A DNA stretch of 17,272 bases from Paludibacter sp. (GCA_009787075.1 WRGS01000221.1:1-17272); one strand, 5' to 3'; positions 7,873-15,779 are shown, counted from the stretch's first letter. Notes: generated by a model from the sequence alone, not told the origin. A program made the numbers and translations.

Positions 7873-9015
7873 ATGAAAAAATTAGTTTTACCAATATTTT
7901 TTACAGTAATATTGCTGTTCTCGTGCAATAATTCTGCAAAATTTAAAGTGGAAGGGACGATTGCCAACGCCGATGGCAAAAAACTTTATTTGGAATATAA
8001 TAAATTGAATGAAAGCGTTTTACTTGATTCTGTAACATTAAAAAAAGGCGGAAAATATCGCTTTTCTGCTGCCCGTCCGCAGTTTCCCGATTTTTACCGA
8101 CTTATTTTAGATGGAAAATATATTGTTTTTGGTGTTGATTCTACCGAAACAATTACAATTAATTCTCAATATGCGGGTTTTGCAATGAATTATGTTGTGG
8201 AAAATTCGCCGCAAAACCTTGAAATTCAACGATTACGCCAATCGCTTAACGCAATTCAGATTTTGGCGGACAGTTTGCAAAACGCTTCGCCGCAAATTCG
8301 TTCTGCTATGAGGCAACGACTTGAAAATCAAATTATTGCACATAAAGATTCTGCTCAATCGTTGATTTTGAAAAATGCACATTCTTTGGCAGCGTATTTT
8401 GCTTTGCATCAGCAGATTAACGGTATTTTACTATTCTCGCCATACGATAAAAACGACAAAATTTATTATAATGCTGTTGCAACCGCTTTTCACGTTTTTA
8501 TGCCAGAATATGAACGCAGCAAAGCCTTGTATGTCAATGCAATAGATGCAATAAACCACAGCCGCGAGCAAAAATCGCAGGCTGATTGGCAAAAACTTAT
8601 GCAGGAACATGGCGTTGGATTTATTGATATAGCCTTGCCGAACCGCTATGGCGCAGAGAAAAAACTTTCGGAAATTGCGCGTGGAAAAACCGTTTTAATT
8701 GATTTTTCGGCGGCAGAAATGCCTGAAGCAACTGATTACACATTTCTTTTGCGCGATTTGTACAACAAATTCAGCGCACGCGGATTTACAATTTATCAAA
8801 TTTCGCTCGACAATAACCGTCTGCTTTGGGAGCGCGCTACCGAAAATCTTCCTTGGACTTGCGTTCGCTCGTCTGATGGCGCAAAAAATTCATATACAAC
8901 AGTTTATAATATTCAAAGCATTCCAACGCTTTTTTTACTGAACAAAAAAGGCGAACTTGTTTGCCGAATTACCGACTTGAAAACGATAAATAAATTGGTA
9001 GAAGAAAATTTGTAG
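7873..9015 (+). CDS. DUF4369-type lipoprotein with a thioredoxin-like (TlpA-type) domain lacking the CxxC
   Basis: A 380-residue predicted lipoprotein. The signal peptide ends at LLFSC, with the lipidated Cys at 18. Residues about 23-110 are a beta-rich N-terminal domain as in DUF4369 (FKVEGTIANADGKKLYLEY). A helical middle (about 115-245) leads to a C-terminal thioredoxin fold (about 250-380). The fold is recognisable from LIDFSA (275-280), the GFTIYQISLD strand (304-313) and the cis-proline loop IQSIPTLFLL (347-356, P351). Where TlpA/ResA proteins have WCxxC, this one reads FSAAEMPEAT (278-287), with no cysteine. The only cysteines in the domain, C330 and C364, are elsewhere. It is therefore unlikely to be a classical disulfide reductase and may be a binding or scaffolding relative. 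I recall related Bacteroidales proteins that also lack the motif. It sits at the envelope downstream of pdxB, with no evident functional link. Confidence 0.8.
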   Translation: MKKLVLPIFFTVILLFSCNNSAKFKVEGTIANADGKKLYLEYNKLNESVLLDSVTLKKGGKYRFSAARPQFPDFYRLILDGKYIVFGVDSTETITINSQYAGFAMNYVVENSPQNLEIQRLRQSLNAIQILADSLQNASPQIRSAMRQRLENQIIAHKDSAQSLILKNAHSLAAYFALHQQINGILLFSPYDKNDKIYYNAVATAFHVFMPEYERSKALYVNAIDAINHSREQKSQADWQKLMQEHGVGFIDIALPNRYGAEKKLSEIARGKTVLIDFSAAEMPEATDYTFLLRDLYNKFSARGFTIYQISLDNNRLLWERATENLPWTCVRSSDGAKNSYTTVYNIQSIPTLFLLNKKGELVCRITDLKTINKLVEENL

Positions 9016-9069
9016 CGACCCCGCTAATAAAAACTAAAAACATGATTTTGTAAAAAAAATTTCATAATT

Positions 9070-9116
9070 TATTGATATTCAATTTATAAATTCGCCGTAG
9101 GCGATTAATATCAATA
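9070..9116. terminator. Two-tier hairpin between convergent genes, probable bidirectional terminator
   Basis: An outer 10-bp inverted repeat (TATTGATATT at 9070-9079, AATATCAATA at 9107-9116) encloses an inner stem CGCC/GGCG (9093-9096 with 9100-9103) around a GTA loop. It lies in the 116-nt gap between the stop of the DUF4369 lipoprotein gene (plus) and the stop of the AsmA gene (minus), where termination is needed in both directions. There is no long T tract directly after the GC core, so a role as a dispersed palindromic repeat is also possible. Confidence 0.45.
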
Positions 9117-9131
9117 GAAAATAAGGTATTG

Positions 9132-11849
9132 TTAGTTTTGTATAGTTTTTGCTTTTTCTACCAACGCATTTCCCTGTTTGTCGGCTTCGTTGTAGAATTG
9201 AGCGGCTTTCTTTTGCGCTTCGTCTGTGAGTTTTTTTGCGGCAATTTCGGCAGCGGCTTTTGCAATCGGGTTTTTGGCTGCATCTACAAGTTTTTGTCCC
9301 TGCGCTTGCGCCTCGCTGATAAGTTTGTCGCCTGATGATTTTGCCTGCGCACGAAGATTATCAGCCTGTTTTTGCGCTTCTTCAATGGCTTTTGCGCTTA
9401 CCTGCTGAACAGCATTTGTAACAGTTTCTGTAACTTTTTGCGTTGCCTGCTCTTTCAAATCGCCGACAACATTTGCCAAAGTGCTTGCCAAATCAATTTT
9501 CACCGTTGGTTTTGAGAACGTTCCGCCGATAGAAAAACCTACGGTTTGGAATTTTCCAAGATTCAGCGATTGCGGCAAAGTTGCCGTCCCTGTCCATGCA
9601 AGCGATTTATCAAGCCCCGATGCTCCGCCGAGATTGAATTTTGTGCCTCCGAGTGCGATGTCGAATGGTTTTGTGTTAATTTTTCCATCGGAAATATTAA
9701 AATTCAAAAGCAGATTTTTCAAATCAATTTCATTGCCCGAAGGTAAATTCAAATTTTGCGCCATCGGAACTTTCTTTATATTATCCAAAAGTGCAGTCAG
9801 CGCGGGAAAGTTCTGAACTCCAACCGATTGAGTAGAAAGCGAGCCGCCTGCAATAAGCGTCATCAAATCGGGCATCATATCCTGTTTTAAGGCAGAATTT
9901 AATGATATTTTTGTGGAAAAATTGCCTGTCAAATTTTCGAGTATAGGTGCAAAGCGGGCAAATGTTTCAATTTGTTCAAAAACCTTATTAAATGCAACAT
10001 TTTGCAAATCCATTGTCATATCCACCAGCGGCTTTGCAGGATTTGACGAATCATATTTTCCATTTAAATTAACTGCGCCGCCAAAACCCTGCAAACCAAG
10101 ATTTTGGAACGTTAAAATTCCATTTGCAACGCTTAAATTGCCGCGTGCGTCAGTAAAATTCATTTTATCGTAAATCAATTCCTTAATTGCCGCCGAAATG
10201 TTGATATTCAGGTTTTTAGGAATTTCAACAACCGACATTGACGAAGTATCTGCCTGCGCAGAATTGTCGGACGAAGACATAAAATCATTCAAATTCAAAT
10301 AATTGGAACTCAAACTTACATTTCCTTTCAAAGTTTGGTCTTTGAGCGCATAGCCCAAAAAATTCTCCAAACGACCGCTTGCTTTAAGGTCGTTTTTACC
10401 AATTTTTGCAGAAAAATCGGACAAATTTGCATATTGATTTGTAAATTGAAGTTTTGCCGAAGAAACCGAAACTTCATCTTTTAATTCGCTCATTTTCAGC
10501 AACAAATTTGCAATATTCATATTTCCTGCAAAGTGAAAACGGTCGTACTGTTCCTTTTGGTAATACGACATTCTGCCTTCGAGCGTCAAATCGACATCAA
10601 AAATTCCGTTGAGATTTATATCTTTATCAAGCGGGTAAAAATTTTTGACTTTTCCCAAATCAATTTTCCCTTTTGCAAAAGCGTTAATATCGGGGTCGTT
10701 CATTGGGTCGGTAATGTGTGCGCTGGCGTTGAATGCGTTTCCGTCCATATCAAACGAAAGTTTTTTCAAATCAATAATCATTGTTTCGAGTTTGTCGGTT
10801 TTGTTATCAACGGTCAGGTCTAAATTAATATCTTTCAATTGATTAGGTAGTTGTGGATATTGAAACCAGCCATTTTCAACGCCCAATTGCATATTAAAAG
10901 TCGGATAACTTTTGCCCGCGCGCGTACCTTTTGCCTTAGCGGCAAAATTCACTTTTCCGTCCGCTTTTAAATTTTTAAATTCTTTGGAATAAATGGCAGG
11001 AATCAGCGACAGCAATGATTTAAAATCAACTTTTTGAGTATTCAACGACAAATCCATCGCCATTCCTTCGGGGTCGAGCATTTGTACCCAGCCGTTGAGC
11101 GCAAGTTCAATAGCGTTGATTTTTGTTTTATTTTCGCTTAATTTGAAAATCATTTTGTTCAGATTTGCGTTTATATTTGCCTTAATATCAATATTTGCAT
11201 TGCTCAAATAATCAATTTTGTTCATTGTAAATGTCAATTTGTTGATGCCGAGTTTGGTTTTCAGCAGCGAACTGTCGGCGGTAAAATCGCCTGAAGTGCT
11301 GAAATTCAAATCTTTGGCAATGGCTTTCATTACGCTCTGTTCGTCGTTATAAACAATGTTGGAGTGATTTATTTCAACATTTTTTAATTTTAAATTAAAC
11401 GCAAGGGCGGAAGTGTCAACTTCCTGCTTTATTGTATCGGGTTTTGTGATGTCCCAATTTGCTTTGCCCGAAGGTAAAACGTGCGCATAAACATCTAAAT
11501 TATTGAGAATAAGACGTTTGATTTCGTAACCTGAATTGCCGAAAAACGATTTCAGATTTACAACGGCGTTAATGCTGCGTGCACGGGCAAGTGTATCAAG
11601 GGCAAACGAATCGCGTCCGACGATGTATATATTTTCCAGCGAAACAGACGCATTAGGAAAATTGCGGATAAAACTTAAATTTACATCATCGAAAGCAACA
11701 TTTGCTTCAATGTTTTTATTTATCTGAGTTTGAACCGCTTGCATTATTTTTCCTTTAAAGGCAAACGGCAAAATAAGTAACGCCGCAAATAACACCACAA
11801 CGATAGCAATTATTGTAATTGCAACTTTTTTAAATTTTCTTTTTGCCAT
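9132..11849 (-). CDS. Large AsmA-family envelope protein with amphipathic helical tail
   Basis: A 905-residue protein anchored by one N-terminal membrane helix (about 9-31) after a basic start (MAKRKFKK). The start of the mature part (QINKNIEANVAFDDVNLSFI, 42-61, and FPNASVSLENIYI just after) is typical of AsmA/TamB/YhdP-like proteins. These form long beta-groove structures in the periplasm and are linked to phospholipid transport or outer-membrane protein homeostasis. The body is repetitive beta sequence, with recurrent blocks about the size of an AsmA repeat and a C-terminal AsmA-like stretch (about 640-790, including LNLPSGNEIDLKNLLLNFNI). Residues about 795-905 change character completely to Ala/Gln/Lys/Glu-rich, heptad-like amphipathic helix, as often seen in Bacteroidota homologues. 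It lies 61 nt downstream of the LysM/PBP1-like gene and probably shares its transcript. An AAGGA sequence 11 nt upstream of the ATG may act as a weak ribosome-binding site. Confidence 0.85.
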   Translation of the reverse strand: MAKRKFKKVAITIIAIVVVLFAALLILPFAFKGKIMQAVQTQINKNIEANVAFDDVNLSFIRNFPNASVSLENIYIVGRDSFALDTLARARSINAVVNLKSFFGNSGYEIKRLILNNLDVYAHVLPSGKANWDITKPDTIKQEVDTSALAFNLKLKNVEINHSNIVYNDEQSVMKAIAKDLNFSTSGDFTADSSLLKTKLGINKLTFTMNKIDYLSNANIDIKANINANLNKMIFKLSENKTKINAIELALNGWVQMLDPEGMAMDLSLNTQKVDFKSLLSLIPAIYSKEFKNLKADGKVNFAAKAKGTRAGKSYPTFNMQLGVENGWFQYPQLPNQLKDINLDLTVDNKTDKLETMIIDLKKLSFDMDGNAFNASAHITDPMNDPDINAFAKGKIDLGKVKNFYPLDKDINLNGIFDVDLTLEGRMSYYQKEQYDRFHFAGNMNIANLLLKMSELKDEVSVSSAKLQFTNQYANLSDFSAKIGKNDLKASGRLENFLGYALKDQTLKGNVSLSSNYLNLNDFMSSSDNSAQADTSSMSVVEIPKNLNINISAAIKELIYDKMNFTDARGNLSVANGILTFQNLGLQGFGGAVNLNGKYDSSNPAKPLVDMTMDLQNVAFNKVFEQIETFARFAPILENLTGNFSTKISLNSALKQDMMPDLMTLIAGGSLSTQSVGVQNFPALTALLDNIKKVPMAQNLNLPSGNEIDLKNLLLNFNISDGKINTKPFDIALGGTKFNLGGASGLDKSLAWTGTATLPQSLNLGKFQTVGFSIGGTFSKPTVKIDLASTLANVVGDLKEQATQKVTETVTNAVQQVSAKAIEEAQKQADNLRAQAKSSGDKLISEAQAQGQKLVDAAKNPIAKAAAEIAAKKLTDEAQKKAAQFYNEADKQGNALVEKAKTIQN

Positions 11850-11910
11850 AATAATTAATTTCCTTTTTATAGTTTGTTTAGTATGTATTCAATTTTCAGT
11901 TTTTAAAAAA

Positions 11911-13716
11911 TTATTTTCCCGAAACATTTATAAAATATATTTTTTGATTTTCAAAGCCCGAATTTGTGTTTGTTCGCTCAAAATCGAACTGCGATTGCAC
12001 TCCTGCCGAATAATCAATAGTCTTTTTATCTTTGGCAAAAACATTGCCGTAAGTTTGCAGTTGATTAATAAAGCAGTTTGTAAGGTCGTAGCCGAGCAGG
12101 TCGTATCGCGGATTTGTTGTTGTTGGTTTCCAAGCAAAATATTTTGAAAAATCCTTTTGATAAACATTCAAATCACTTGTATTCAATGTGTTATTAAATG
12201 GTGAAATATATATTGTTTCGGTATTTTTAAAATTATAATTCAGCCACGAATATCGTATATAAAGCGACAAATTGATATTTGCCGCCGAAAGTGTGTTGAT
12301 TGTAGCCACATACGGCTGAACATTTGCGTAATTATCCGTCATAAAAATCAGAATATTCTTCACACCCGAGCGCAAAAGTGTCTGAATTTCTGTATTATCC
12401 GCAGGCGTTGTCCATACTGTTGTTTCTGAATATTTGCCTTTTTTAGTAAGCGCATTTTCCAAACTTGTTGCCCAAACGTAGCCTTCGTCGCCAACGTCAA
12501 GATTATTTGGTTTGATAAAAATAATATTTGCATTTTGCAAATCGCCTGAAGAAAGTTTGGTAGAGATAAAATCAATCTCGGTTTCGGTTGATGGATTGAA
12601 CTGAAACAAATACGGATTTGCGGCAATTCCCTGCACTTTGGAAGAGAAAGGCACAATGGTAAAAATTTTATTTTGCTTTGCAAAATTTGCCACCGCGCCC
12701 ACCTGATTTGTGTAAGCAGGTCCTACAATAAAATCAACATTTTTCATTTCCGTTTTGTTGAGTATCGCATTGACGCTTTCAAGGTTGCGATTTGTGTCGT
12801 AAGTATAAATTTCAAAAGAGGCTCCGTTTTGTTTTGCTTTATTTATGGCAATCAGTGCTCCCGAATAAAATTCGAGGAAGCGGTCGTTGTTCATATCTAA
12901 ATTTCCCGATGAAAAAGGCATCAAAAAGGCGATTCTGATTGTTGTAACTTCTTTGGCAATACTAAGAGTTTCAAAAGTTGGCGGTGCATAATCTGTTTTA
13001 ATGGGGATGCGCAAAGTTTCTCCAACGTGCAGAACCGATTCCAAATCAGGATTTGCATTTACAATATCTTCTACAAAAACATTATATTTTTTGCTAATGG
13101 AATACAGCGTTTCCTTTGGCTGAATTGTGTGCGTAAGATATTTAGAGTACGGATTACCATAAATATCAGTGAGATTTGGCTCTTGCTTTGATGGTGTGTA
13201 ATTTAATGCAGGGTTTGAAGACGAATTTTCATAATTTTGCTGTTTGCGCACGGGAATACGCAATATTTCGCCCTCTTTAACAGTTGTTTTTGCCTGCGGA
13301 TTATATTTTATAATATCTTCCTGATTTACTCCAAAACGCTTTGCTATTGAGTAAAGCGTTTGCTTTGCTTCAACCTGATAATTTACCAAACCAACGTATT
13401 CGTCTGATGTAGAAACAGTTGGCGGCGGCGTTTGCGGAGTATCTTTTTTTGCAGGCGCATCTTGTTTTACAGGAATATATAAGGGCTGCCCTGCTTTTAA
13501 GCCGTCTTTTACGCGCGGATTAAGCGCAATAATATCCTCCTGACTGACGTCAAATTTTTTGGCAATTCCATACAATCCATCTTTTGCCTGAACTGTATAA
13601 ACATAACATTCTGTGCCTGTACTTGTAAAAGCGCGCGGCAGATTTTCAAGGTTTTGCCCCGCCAAATTGACGGCAAAAGTCAGAACAATGGCTGAAAAAA
13701 ATAGTTTTAACTTCAT
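11911..13716 (-). CDS. Secreted protein with three LysM domains and a PBP1/Leu-Ile-Val-type periplasmic-binding fold
   Basis: A 601-residue exported protein. The signal peptide (1-20) probably cleaves after AG. Three LysM domains follow at about 39-83, 112-156 and 195-239; each has the pattern YxVqaKdtLYsIAKkFgVsqeDIixxNP...G..L.IPV. They are separated by Pro/Thr- and Asn/Ser-rich linkers (about 85-105 and 157-192). LysM binds N-acetylglucosamine in peptidoglycan. Residues about 258-601 look like a type 1 periplasmic-binding fold (IRIAFLMPFSS at 260-270, DFIVGPAYTNQVGAVANFAKQ). The arrangement recalls E. coli LpoA, whose PBP-like domain activates a penicillin-binding protein, but there is no lipobox and the activity is unproven. 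No ABC permease or ATPase is nearby, which argues against simple solute uptake. AsmA follows after 61 nt; the secreted thioredoxin gene is divergent. Confidence 0.85.
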   Translation of the reverse strand: MKLKLFFSAIVLTFAVNLAGQNLENLPRAFTSTGTECYVYTVQAKDGLYGIAKKFDVSQEDIIALNPRVKDGLKAGQPLYIPVKQDAPAKKDTPQTPPPTVSTSDEYVGLVNYQVEAKQTLYSIAKRFGVNQEDIIKYNPQAKTTVKEGEILRIPVRKQQNYENSSSNPALNYTPSKQEPNLTDIYGNPYSKYLTHTIQPKETLYSISKKYNVFVEDIVNANPDLESVLHVGETLRIPIKTDYAPPTFETLSIAKEVTTIRIAFLMPFSSGNLDMNNDRFLEFYSGALIAINKAKQNGASFEIYTYDTNRNLESVNAILNKTEMKNVDFIVGPAYTNQVGAVANFAKQNKIFTIVPFSSKVQGIAANPYLFQFNPSTETEIDFISTKLSSGDLQNANIIFIKPNNLDVGDEGYVWATSLENALTKKGKYSETTVWTTPADNTEIQTLLRSGVKNILIFMTDNYANVQPYVATINTLSAANINLSLYIRYSWLNYNFKNTETIYISPFNNTLNTSDLNVYQKDFSKYFAWKPTTTNPRYDLLGYDLTNCFINQLQTYGNVFAKDKKTIDYSAGVQSQFDFERTNTNSGFENQKIYFINVSGK

Positions 13717-13740
13717 ATTTTGTTATTAAAAAAATTGCTG

Positions 13741-13769
13741 CAAATTTACAAAAATTATTTCATTGCAAA
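13741..13769 (-). promoter_or_regulatory. Possible promoter of the LysM/PBP1-AsmA pair
   Basis: On the minus strand, TTTG (13766-13769), a 17-nt spacer, and TAAATTTG (13741-13748) match the Bacteroidota pattern with a slightly short spacer. The start would lie close to the ATG at 13716. It is back to back with the thioredoxin promoter in a 106-nt divergent region. Confidence 0.4.
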
Positions 13770-13795
13770 AAAAATAGATTTTTCAAAAAATTTTG

Positions 13796-13803
13796 TACTT
13801 TTG
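13796..13803 (+). promoter_or_regulatory. -7 element of the secreted thioredoxin gene
   Basis: TACTTTTG matches TAnnTTTG exactly and lies 20 nt before the ATG at 13823. No TTTG is found at the expected -33 distance, so either the upstream element is weak or only the -7 box is used. This also argues that the upstream in-frame TTG at 13793 is not the translation start, because it overlaps the promoter. Confidence 0.5.
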
Positions 13804-13822
13804 CACAAAATTTCAAAAGATT

Positions 13823-14263
13823 ATGACAAAAAAATTATTACTGAGCATAATATTTTCATTTTCAATATTTTGCGTGTTTGCTCAAATGGTGGAAAATCCC
13901 TCAACGGTTGTTTATATGACCAAAGCGGATTTTCTACAAAAGATTGCAAATTACGAAACTAATCCAGAAAAGTTCATTTATCTTGGCGATAAACCTTGTA
14001 TCATAGATTTTTACGCCGATTGGTGCGGTCCTTGCCGCCGCGTTGCGCCAATTTTGGAAGAATTGTCAAAAGAATACGCCGACAAAATTTATATTTACAA
14101 AATTAATGTTGATAAAGAGCGGGAACTTGCCGCGCTTTTTGGCATACGCAGCATTCCCTCAATACTTTTTGTTCCACAAACAGGTATGCCCCAAATTACT
14201 ACAGGGCTGTATCCAAAAGCCGTTTACGTGCGAATTATTAACGAATTTTTGTTGAAAAACTAA
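13823..14263 (+). CDS. Secreted (periplasmic) thioredoxin
   Basis: 146 residues. An N-terminal signal peptide MTKKLLLSIIFSFSIFCVFA (1-20) precedes a short spacer and a complete thioredoxin domain (about 33-146). The redox centre is FYADWCGPCRR (63-73; C68 and C71). The buried Asp that precedes it is D62, and the cis-proline is in RSIPSILF (P112). It would act as a periplasmic dithiol-disulfide oxidoreductase; WCGPC is the reducing-type motif. Which electron donor feeds it is not visible here. I chose the ATG at 13823 over the in-frame TTG at 13793 because it puts the signal peptide at the N-terminus and clears the -7 promoter box. Its TAA (14261-14263) overlaps the convergent deoC stop codon. 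The divergent neighbour is the LysM/PBP1-like gene. Confidence 0.93.
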   Translation: MTKKLLLSIIFSFSIFCVFAQMVENPSTVVYMTKADFLQKIANYETNPEKFIYLGDKPCIIDFYADWCGPCRRVAPILEELSKEYADKIYIYKINVDKERELAALFGIRSIPSILFVPQTGMPQITTGLYPKAVYVRIINEFLLKN

Positions 14264-15138
14264 AAATATTTCTCTTCTTTTCCTTCAATTGCCGTCAGCA
14301 AATCGTTGGCAAGGCGGCTTGCGCCAAAGCGGAAAAGCGATTTGTTCAACCATTCTTTACCCAAAATTTCCTTAACAATTGTGTAGTGTTTTACTGCATC
14401 TTCGGTAGTTGCAATGCCTCCTGCCGCTTTGTAGCCCACTTTAACGCCTGTTTTTTCGTGCCATTCCTTAATTGCGCTGCACATTACAAAAGTTGCCTCT
14501 ACAGTTGCAGAAATTGGGATTTTTCCTGTTGAAGTTTTGATAAAATCAGCATCGGCTGCCATTGCCACAAGTGCCGCTTTTTTTATCAGCGAAGCCGACT
14601 TTAACGCGCCCGTTTCAAGAATCACTTTAAAATGCGCCGCGCGGCAAGCCGCTTTTATCTCGCACAATTCTTCATAAACGTTTTTATAATTGCCGTCTAA
14701 AAACTCGCCGAGCGAAATCACAGCGTCAATTTCGGTCGCACCTTCGAGGACAGCCATCGCCGTTTCGGCAATTTTAATTTCCAAAAATGTTTGCGAAGCA
14801 GGAAATCCGCCTGTAACTGCTGCAATTCCCACATTTTCAGTTAAATGTCCTTTTACCACAGGCACAAGTGCAGGATAGACGCAAATTGCAGCCACATTAG
14901 GCAAATGTGGAAAATGTCCTTCAAAATCATCCACTTTTTTGGTCATCGTGGCGATTTCGGTTTGCGTGTCTGTTCCGTTGAGCGAAGTTAAATCAATGAT
15001 ACTCAAGCACTTTTTGTATGTTTCCACATTATTATTTTCAGCAAAATGTTTATCCAACATTTCGGCTACTTGTTGTTTAACCTGCTCATCGTTAAGGCTG
15101 GTATTGTAAAGTTTGAAAATTTCGTCAAATTTATTCAT
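14260..15138 (-). CDS. deoC: Deoxyribose-phosphate aldolase
   Basis: A 292-residue cytoplasmic class I aldolase that cleaves 2-deoxy-D-ribose 5-phosphate to glyceraldehyde 3-phosphate and acetaldehyde (EC 4.1.2.4) in deoxynucleoside catabolism. The Schiff-base lysine is K201 in DADFIKTSTGK (196-206). The proton-relay Asp is D138 (EIDAVISLGEFLDG), and the second active-site lysine is K237 (VGYKAAGGIAT). The N-terminal 45 residues are a helical extension relative to the shortest homologues; the overall length suits Bacteroidota DeoC. It follows rbfA by 32 nt on the same strand, so the two are probably cotranscribed. No deoA, deoD or cdd gene is adjacent. The TAG stop overlaps the stop of the convergent thioredoxin gene, so there is no spacer terminator between them. 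Confidence 0.96.
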   Translation of the reverse strand: MNKFDEIFKLYNTSLNDEQVKQQVAEMLDKHFAENNNVETYKKCLSIIDLTSLNGTDTQTEIATMTKKVDDFEGHFPHLPNVAAICVYPALVPVVKGHLTENVGIAAVTGGFPASQTFLEIKIAETAMAVLEGATEIDAVISLGEFLDGNYKNVYEELCEIKAACRAAHFKVILETGALKSASLIKKAALVAMAADADFIKTSTGKIPISATVEATFVMCSAIKEWHEKTGVKVGYKAAGGIATTEDAVKHYTIVKEILGKEWLNKSLFRFGASRLANDLLTAIEGKEEKYF

Positions 15139-15170
15139 AATTTGTAGATATTTTTTAATATTAATAAAAA

Positions 15171-15557
15171 TTATTTTTCTGTTTGGTCTTCCGTCGGCAA
15201 ACTTGATGGCGGGTCTGACTTCAAAAGACGGTCAATATTTTCTAAATAATCAAGCGAATCGTCTATATGGAACGACAATTCAGGAATAACGCGCAGTTGG
15301 TAGCGCACTTTATTGCCAAGCAAAAAGCGAATTTGCTTATGGTCGGCATTAATTTTTTTAATAATTTCCTGCGCTTTTTCGCTCGGGAAAATACTCAAAC
15401 GCACGTGCGCAACGCTCAAATCAGAACTAACGCGCACACTTGTTACCGAAATTAATATTCCTGATGTAAATTTATGCGCATAATCGAGAAAAATCGTACC
15501 GAGTTCTTTTTGCAACAAACGCGAAATTTTTTGTTGGCGTGTAGTTTCCATTTGCAT
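15171..15557 (-). CDS. rbfA: Ribosome-binding factor A
   Basis: A 128-residue cytoplasmic protein of the RbfA family, a KH-like factor that binds the 30S subunit and helps mature the 5' end of 16S rRNA. METTRQQKISRLLQKELGTI (3-22) is the conserved first helix. SSDLSVAHVRLSIFP (44-58) and the helix-rich KINADHKQIRFLLGNKVRYQ (68-87) followed by LRVIPELSFHIDDSLDY (88-104) form the KH-like core. A Pro/Ser-rich, charged tail (about 113-128) is dispensable-looking. The start could be the ATG at 15557 or the one at 15551; many relatives begin METTRQ, favouring 15551, but both are close behind the promoter. deoC follows after 32 nt, an arrangement with no obvious functional link. Confidence 0.93.
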   Translation of the reverse strand: MQMETTRQQKISRLLQKELGTIFLDYAHKFTSGILISVTSVRVSSDLSVAHVRLSIFPSEKAQEIIKKINADHKQIRFLLGNKVRYQLRVIPELSFHIDDSLDYLENIDRLLKSDPPSSLPTEDQTEK

Positions 15558-15571
15558 TATTATTTTAAGTA

Positions 15572-15579
15572 CAAAAGTA
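15572..15579 (-). promoter_or_regulatory. -7 element of the rbfA-deoC transcript
   Basis: Minus-strand TACTTTTG is identical to the -7 boxes of the initiator tRNA and the thioredoxin gene. It lies 14 nt upstream of the first rbfA ATG, so the leader would be very short. No properly spaced TTTG is seen upstream. Confidence 0.5.
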
Positions 15580-15725
15580 CATACTTTTTCGCAATATTCA
15601 GCAGGTTTTTCAAAATTAAAATTCTTTTTATTTATTTTTAAAATTAAATTTTCCGTATAAAATATTAATAATAAATATTTTAGATATTAACAAAAATAAA
15701 ACATAATATTTTTTTTGGAAAAATA

Positions 15726-15756
15726 TTTGATATTTGATAAAAAAGTATTACCTTTG
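15726..15756 (+). promoter_or_regulatory. Promoter of tRNA-Lys
   Basis: TTTG (15726-15729), a 19-nt spacer, and TACCTTTG (15749-15756): an ideal Bacteroidota promoter. The start near 15763 gives a leader of about 17 nt. The leader can fold into a small hairpin (GCTTT/AAAGC, within 15762-15776) just before the tRNA 5' end, possibly helping processing. Confidence 0.75.
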
Positions 15757-15779
15757 CACCCGCTTTTTGAAAAAGCATT

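Noticed and set aside
9481..9816. A 111-codon plus-strand ORF opposite AsmA
   Set aside because: Its composition mirrors the AsmA codons and it has no promoter or ribosome-binding site. It is a shadow frame.
13793..13823. Upstream TTG start for the thioredoxin gene
   Set aside because: It overlaps the TACTTTTG promoter box and would bury the signal peptide behind ten extra residues.
15600..15725. AT-rich inverted repeats upstream of tRNA-Lys
   Set aside because: They consist almost wholly of A and T runs and are expected by chance in this composition. No ORF or RNA structure is supported.
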